Source: Roseateles sp. XES5 (GTDB taxonomy: Bacteria > Pseudomonadota > Alphaproteobacteria > Rhizobiales > Rhizobiaceae). From it: 64,000 bases of DNA. Below the pieces are notes generated by a model. That model worked only from the letters and a program-made list of their open reading frames with translations. It made no database searches and had not been told where the DNA came from. Positions 60,690 to 64,000 of the stretch are shown in pieces. Position 1 is the first letter of the stretch. Each line of letters opens with the position of its first letter. The DNA lies in assembly GCF_020535545.1 (NCBI RefSeq), contig NZ_CP084752.1, positions 2,693,501-2,757,500 on the forward strand, given 5' to 3'. The position numbers and the translations under genes were made by a program.

Positions 60690-62114
60690 TCAGTTCTCCA
60701 GAATCCAGGTGTCCTTGGTGCCGCCGCCTTGCGAGGAATTGACGACCAGGGAACCCTGCTTGAGCGCGACGCGGGTCAGACCGCCCGAGACCATCTGCAC
60801 CTCGCGGCCGGTCAGCACAAAGGGCCGCAGATCGATGTGGCGCGGGGCGATGCCGCTCTCCACAAAGGTGGGGCAGCTGGACAGGCACAGCGTGGGCTGG
60901 GCGATGTAGTTGCTGGGGTTGGCGCGCACGCGCTCGCGGAAGTCCGCCACCTCGGCGGCCGTGGCGGCCGGGCCTACCAGCATGCCGTAGCCGCCGGCGC
61001 CATGCACCTCCTTGACCACCAGCTCTTCAAGATGCTCGAGCACGTATTTCAGGCTGTCGTCTTCCGAGCAGCGCCAGGTCGGCACGTTTTCCAGCAGCGC
61101 CTTGCGGCCGGTATAGAACTCGACGATCTCGGGCATGTAGGAATAGATCGCCTTGTCGTCGGAAATGCCGGTGCCGGGCGCATTGGCGATGGTGATGTTG
61201 CCGGCCTTGTAGACATCCATGATGCCGGGAACGCCGAGGGCCGAATCCGGCCGGAAGGTGAGGGGGTCGAGGAAGTCGTCGTCGACGCGGCGGTAGAGCA
61301 CGTCGATCGCCTCGTAGCCGCGGGTCGTGCGCATCTTCACCTTGCCGTCGACGACGCGCAGGTCCGAGCCCTCGACCAGTTCCACGCCCATCATGTCGGC
61401 GAGGAAGGCATGCTCGTAATAGGCGGAGTTGAAGATGCCGGGCGTCAGCACCGCGACGCGCGGCTTGCCCGAACAGCCGGGCGGGGCGAGCGAGGCAAGG
61501 CTCTGGCGCAGGAGCTTGGGATAGTCCTCGACCGGGCGCACCTTGTTGAGGTGAAACAGCTCGGGGAACATCTGCATCATGGTTTCCCGGTTTTCCAGCA
61601 TGTAGCTGACGCCGGAGGGGGTGCGGGCATTGTCTTCCAGCACGTAGAACTGGTCTTCGCCCGTGCGTACGATGTCGGTGCCGACGATGTGGGTATAGAC
61701 GCCGCCCGGTGGCTTGAAGCCGATCATCTGCGGCAGGAAGGCGATGTTGCGTTCGATCAGTTCGCGGGGAATGCGGCCCGCCTTGATGATTTCCTGCTTG
61801 TGGTAGATGTCGTCGAGGAAGGCGTTGAGGGCGATGACCCGCTGTTCGATGCCCTGGGCGAGCTTGCGCCATTCTCGACCGGAAATGATGCGCGGGATGA
61901 TGTCGAAGGGGATGAGCTTTTCGGAGCTGTCGGCGTGTCCGTAGACCGCGAAGGTGATGCCGGTTTTTCTGAAGAGGTTTTCGGCGTCCCTCGATTTGGC
62001 GATCAGGCGAGCCCGATCCTGTCCTTCGTACCAGCTGTGGTAATTTTCGTATGGTTGCCGCGGGTTGGAATCCGCGTTCATCATTTCGTCAAATGCCAAA
62101 GGCTTGTTCCCCAT
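60690..62114 (-). CDS. circularly permuted type 2 ATP-grasp protein (DUF404/407)
   Basis: The product is 474 residues. Family segments are RKTGITFAVYGHADSSEKLIPFDIIPRII (in parts), EDNARTPSGVSYMLENRETMMQMFPELF, FNSAYYEHAFLADMMGVELVEGSDL and EVHGAGGYGMLVGP near the C-terminus. The domain order is permuted relative to glutathione synthetase and others, and probably forms amide or peptide bonds using ATP. It is first in the three-gene operon. The product is not known. The start ATG 62114 has a weak ribosome site; other starts just inside are possible. Confidence 0.88.
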   Translation of the reverse strand: MGNKPLAFDEMMNADSNPRQPYENYHSWYEGQDRARLIAKSRDAENLFRKTGITFAVYGHADSSEKLIPFDIIPRIISGREWRKLAQGIEQRVIALNAFLDDIYHKQEIIKAGRIPRELIERNIAFLPQMIGFKPPGGVYTHIVGTDIVRTGEDQFYVLEDNARTPSGVSYMLENRETMMQMFPELFHLNKVRPVEDYPKLLRQSLASLAPPGCSGKPRVAVLTPGIFNSAYYEHAFLADMMGVELVEGSDLRVVDGKVKMRTTRGYEAIDVLYRRVDDDFLDPLTFRPDSALGVPGIMDVYKAGNITIANAPGTGISDDKAIYSYMPEIVEFYTGRKALLENVPTWRCSEDDSLKYVLEHLEELVVKEVHGAGGYGMLVGPAATAAEVADFRERVRANPSNYIAQPTLCLSSCPTFVESGIAPRHIDLRPFVLTGREVQMVSGGLTRVALKQGSLVVNSSQGGGTKDTWILEN

Positions 62115-62409
62115 TTTTCGTCATTTGAGTACAACATTTGGGGTAATGCAAGAACCATGCTCGATGCGCGGAAAAGAATTCTCACACCGCTTTGGGTGCG
62201 GGCAAACCGGCCGGCGCGACGGTTTTTCGAGACGCATCGCGGATGCTCGTTCCGTCATGGGCCGGTGAGGCTGCCGAAAGGATAGGCAGATGCCGAAAGC
62301 GTGGCCTGCCGCGCCTTTCGCTGAACCTAAGCATCAAGGAAATTCCTTTGACGCTTGCCGGGGCAGGTCCTAACGCTCGCGCATTGTTCGCCATGCCGCC
62401 GGAAATTCC

Positions 62410-63282
62410 ATGTCCCTAGATCGTCTGGCTCCGGCCATCTTCGTCCTGCTCTGGTCGACCGGCTGGGTCGTCGCCAAATTCGCGGCCATCCTTTCGGAAC
62501 CGCTGACCTTTCTCAGCATTCGCTACCTGACGGCGGCAATTCTCTTTGCCGGCCTTTGCGTGGTGTCCGGCGTTTCCTGGCCGCGCGACGGACGCACCAT
62601 CCTGCATGCCGTCGTCTCGGGCGTCTTCCTGCATGGGCTCTATCTCGGCGCCGTCTGGTGGGCGATCGGGCAGGGCGTGCCGGCGGCGCTCTCCTCCATC
62701 ATCGCCGCGCTCCAGCCGCTGATGACGGCGTTGGTCGCGCCCTTCTTCATCGGCGAACGGTTGAGCGGGCGGCAGAAGCTTGGCCTCGGGCTCGGCTTTG
62801 TCGGCGTCCTGCTTGCCGTCCTGCCAAAATTCTTCGGCCAGGGCGCGGCGGAAATTCCGGCTTTCGCCATCGTCGTCAACATGCTCGGCATGGCGTCCGT
62901 GACCTATGGCACGATCTACCAGAAACAGCACCTGCAGACCGGCGACATCCGGGCGGTGGCAACCCTGCAATATGTCGGCGCCCTCATCGTCACGGTCCCC
63001 TTCGCGCTCGGCATGGAAAGCCAGCATGTCGACTTCGGCTTCGCCTTCGTCGCGCTGCTCGCCTGGTCCGTGCTCGGCATCTCGATGGGTGCGATCCTGC
63101 TGCTGCTCTATCTTCTGCGCCGCGGGCAGGTCTCGCGCGCCGCTTCGCTCATCTATCTCGTGCCGCCGATCGCGGCCCTGCAGGCCGCGGTCATTTTCGG
63201 CGAGGACCTGACGGTGCCGATGATCGTCGGCACGGCGATTTCGGTGGTCGGCGTCTATCTCACCAATCGCAAGGTGGCCTGA
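62410..63282 (+). CDS. EamA/DMT-family drug or metabolite exporter
   Basis: The product is 290 residues with ten transmembrane segments in two EamA repeats. The first shows LLWSTGWVVAKFAAIL and ALSSIIAALQPLMTALVAPFFIGERL; the second SLIYLVPPIAALQAAVIFGEDL, both typical of the 'P..A.l....l.E.l' end of each repeat. It probably exports amino acids or other metabolites; the substrate cannot be told. It is a single gene, ended by the hairpin at 63311. Confidence 0.85.
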   Translation: MSLDRLAPAIFVLLWSTGWVVAKFAAILSEPLTFLSIRYLTAAILFAGLCVVSGVSWPRDGRTILHAVVSGVFLHGLYLGAVWWAIGQGVPAALSSIIAALQPLMTALVAPFFIGERLSGRQKLGLGLGFVGVLLAVLPKFFGQGAAEIPAFAIVVNMLGMASVTYGTIYQKQHLQTGDIRAVATLQYVGALIVTVPFALGMESQHVDFGFAFVALLAWSVLGISMGAILLLLYLLRRGQVSRAASLIYLVPPIAALQAAVIFGEDLTVPMIVGTAISVVGVYLTNRKVA

Positions 63283-63310
63283 CGTGTAAACGAAAGCGGC
63301 GGGCAAACGA

Positions 63311-63336
63311 AAACGGCGGGCCGAGGCCCGCCGTTT
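63311..63336. terminator. bidirectional terminator between EamA gene and helicase
   Basis: AAACGGCGGGCC (63311-63322), GA, GGCCCGCCGTTT (63325-63336) is a perfect 12-bp stem between convergent genes, with A-run and T-run at the two sides, so it can stop transcription from either direction. Confidence 0.85.
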
Positions 63337-63359
63337 CCCTGCAATCGCAATGCTTTCGC

Positions 63360-64000
63360 TTATGCCTGCTCGCGGCGCTGGCCTTCCGAGCGGCGCGGCT
63401 TGCCGCGGTGCTGCGGGCGACCGGGCTGACCGTTGGCGCCGCCGTGGTTGCGGTTCTGGCGCTCGCCCTGCTTCTGGGCCGGGCGGCCATGCTGCGGGCG
63501 CTTGGCGCCTGCCGCGGCACCGGCTTCCGCCTGTGCGCCGTCGCCGAAAGGCTGGCGCTGCGGGCGCTGGGCGGCGCGGCCGCTACCGTTGCCGGCGCGC
63601 TGGCCGCCACCGCGGTTGCTGCGGCCCTTCTTGGACTTGCCGCCGGGGCCGGCGGTGCTTTCGACCGGCGCTTCGCCGCTGGCAACCGCGATCTTGATGC
63701 CCATCAGGCGCTCGATGTCGCGCAGCAGATGCACGTCATCGGGGGCGCAGAAGGCGATGGCGATGCCGTCGCGGCCGTTGCGGGCCGTGCGGCCGATGCG
63801 GTGGACATAGGCGTCCGGCACTTCAGGCAGGTCGTAGTTGTAGACGTGGGTAACGCCCGGAATGTCGATGCCGCGGGCGGCAACGTCGGTGGCGACGAGC
63901 ACGCGGATTTCGCCGTCACGGAAGGCCTTGAGGGCGCGTTCGCGCTGGCCCTGGCTCTTGTTGCCGTGGATCGAAGCGGCCTTGAAGCCCAGATGGTCGA
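63360..64000 (-). CDS. DEAD-box RNA helicase, C-terminal part (N-terminal part outside window)
   Basis: About 213 residues are visible, running off the right edge at the N-terminal side. They hold helicase domain 2 motifs: VLVATDVAARGIDIPGVTHVYNYD (motif V) and YVHRIGRTARNGRDGIAIAFC (motif VI, HRIGRTAR). The last ~110 residues are a Gly/Arg/Gln-rich tail (RSNRGGGQRAGNGSGRAAQ, GRPQHRGKPRRSEGQRREQA) like the RNA-binding tails of RhlE/DeaD-type helicases. It probably remodels RNA in ribosome assembly or cold adaptation. Confidence 0.92.
   Translation of the reverse strand, partial: DHLGFKAASIHGNKSQGQRERALKAFRDGEIRVLVATDVAARGIDIPGVTHVYNYDLPEVPDAYVHRIGRTARNGRDGIAIAFCAPDDVHLLRDIERLMGIKIAVASGEAPVESTAGPGGKSKKGRSNRGGGQRAGNGSGRAAQRPQRQPFGDGAQAEAGAAAGAKRPQHGRPAQKQGERQNRNHGGANGQPGRPQHRGKPRRSEGQRREQA

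Noticed and set aside
60729..62285. Open frame of 518 codons antisense to the ATP-grasp gene
   Set aside because: The sense strand encodes a complete conserved protein; the antisense is Asp/Val/Gly/His-rich.

Overview
The window looks like a Rhizobiaceae genome (Rhizobium/Agrobacterium/Ensifer/Shinella type). The evidence is a GC-rich backbone with a gbpR-chvE-gguABC locus, a rhizobial inositol/rhizopine (moc-like) locus, a XylFHG-ROK locus and alphaproteobacterial small-phage genes. The exact genus cannot be fixed from this sequence alone. Both window ends cut genes: a ribbon-helix-helix regulator on the left and a DEAD-box helicase on the right.

Region 1 (1-12.37 kb) is a decayed prophage. 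It holds a divergent regulator/operator pair, a run of overlapping small early genes, an IS481-family element (2229-3263) without target duplication, then late genes: a tailspike/tail-fibre, a methyltransferase and a glycosyltransferase-methyltransferase fusion. The early and late genes meet at the IS, so the structural genes were probably lost in an IS-mediated deletion. Several genes here are broken: an HNH endonuclease by frameshift, a coiled-coil protein by an in-frame amber stop, and others by truncation.

Region 2 (12.37-33.65 kb) is a genomic island of about 21 kb inserted at tRNA-Arg(CCG) (33578-33654). A 46-bp copy of the 3' half of the tRNA lies at 12373-12418, and the integrase (31916-33442) sits next to the intact tRNA. 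Four related 24-nt sites, two inside each end, look like integrase arm sites. The cargo is mostly defence: a type II restriction-modification set with controller, a TIGR04141/DUF6119 protein, an XRE-ImmA pair and a GmrSD-like DUF262/DUF1524 enzyme. A second module (17.1-22.4 kb) has a small tyrosine recombinase, a minimal HUH Rep, a clamp-loader-like AAA ATPase, several unknown proteins and three copies of a 19-bp hairpin. A long flagellin gene stands divergent from a large serine recombinase.

Region 3 (33.7-64 kb) is core metabolism. XylG-XylH-XylF with a divergent ROK regulator take up a pentose. An inositol block follows: dehydrogenase, ABC transporter, ketoinositol isomerase-like TIM barrel and LacI regulator. 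It is joined to a MocD-MocE-MocF oxygenase chain and a PanB-fold protein that has lost the usual metal ligands. The block suggests use of inositol and O-methylated inosamines (rhizopines), with O-demethylation releasing a one-carbon unit. Next come gbpR, chvE, gguA, gguB, gguC/araD1 and an aldehyde dehydrogenase: uptake and non-phosphorylative oxidation of L-arabinose/D-galactose-type sugars to 2-oxoglutarate. The right end carries a glycine-rich secreted repeat protein, an ATP-grasp/alpha-E/transglutaminase operon, an EamA exporter and the helicase.
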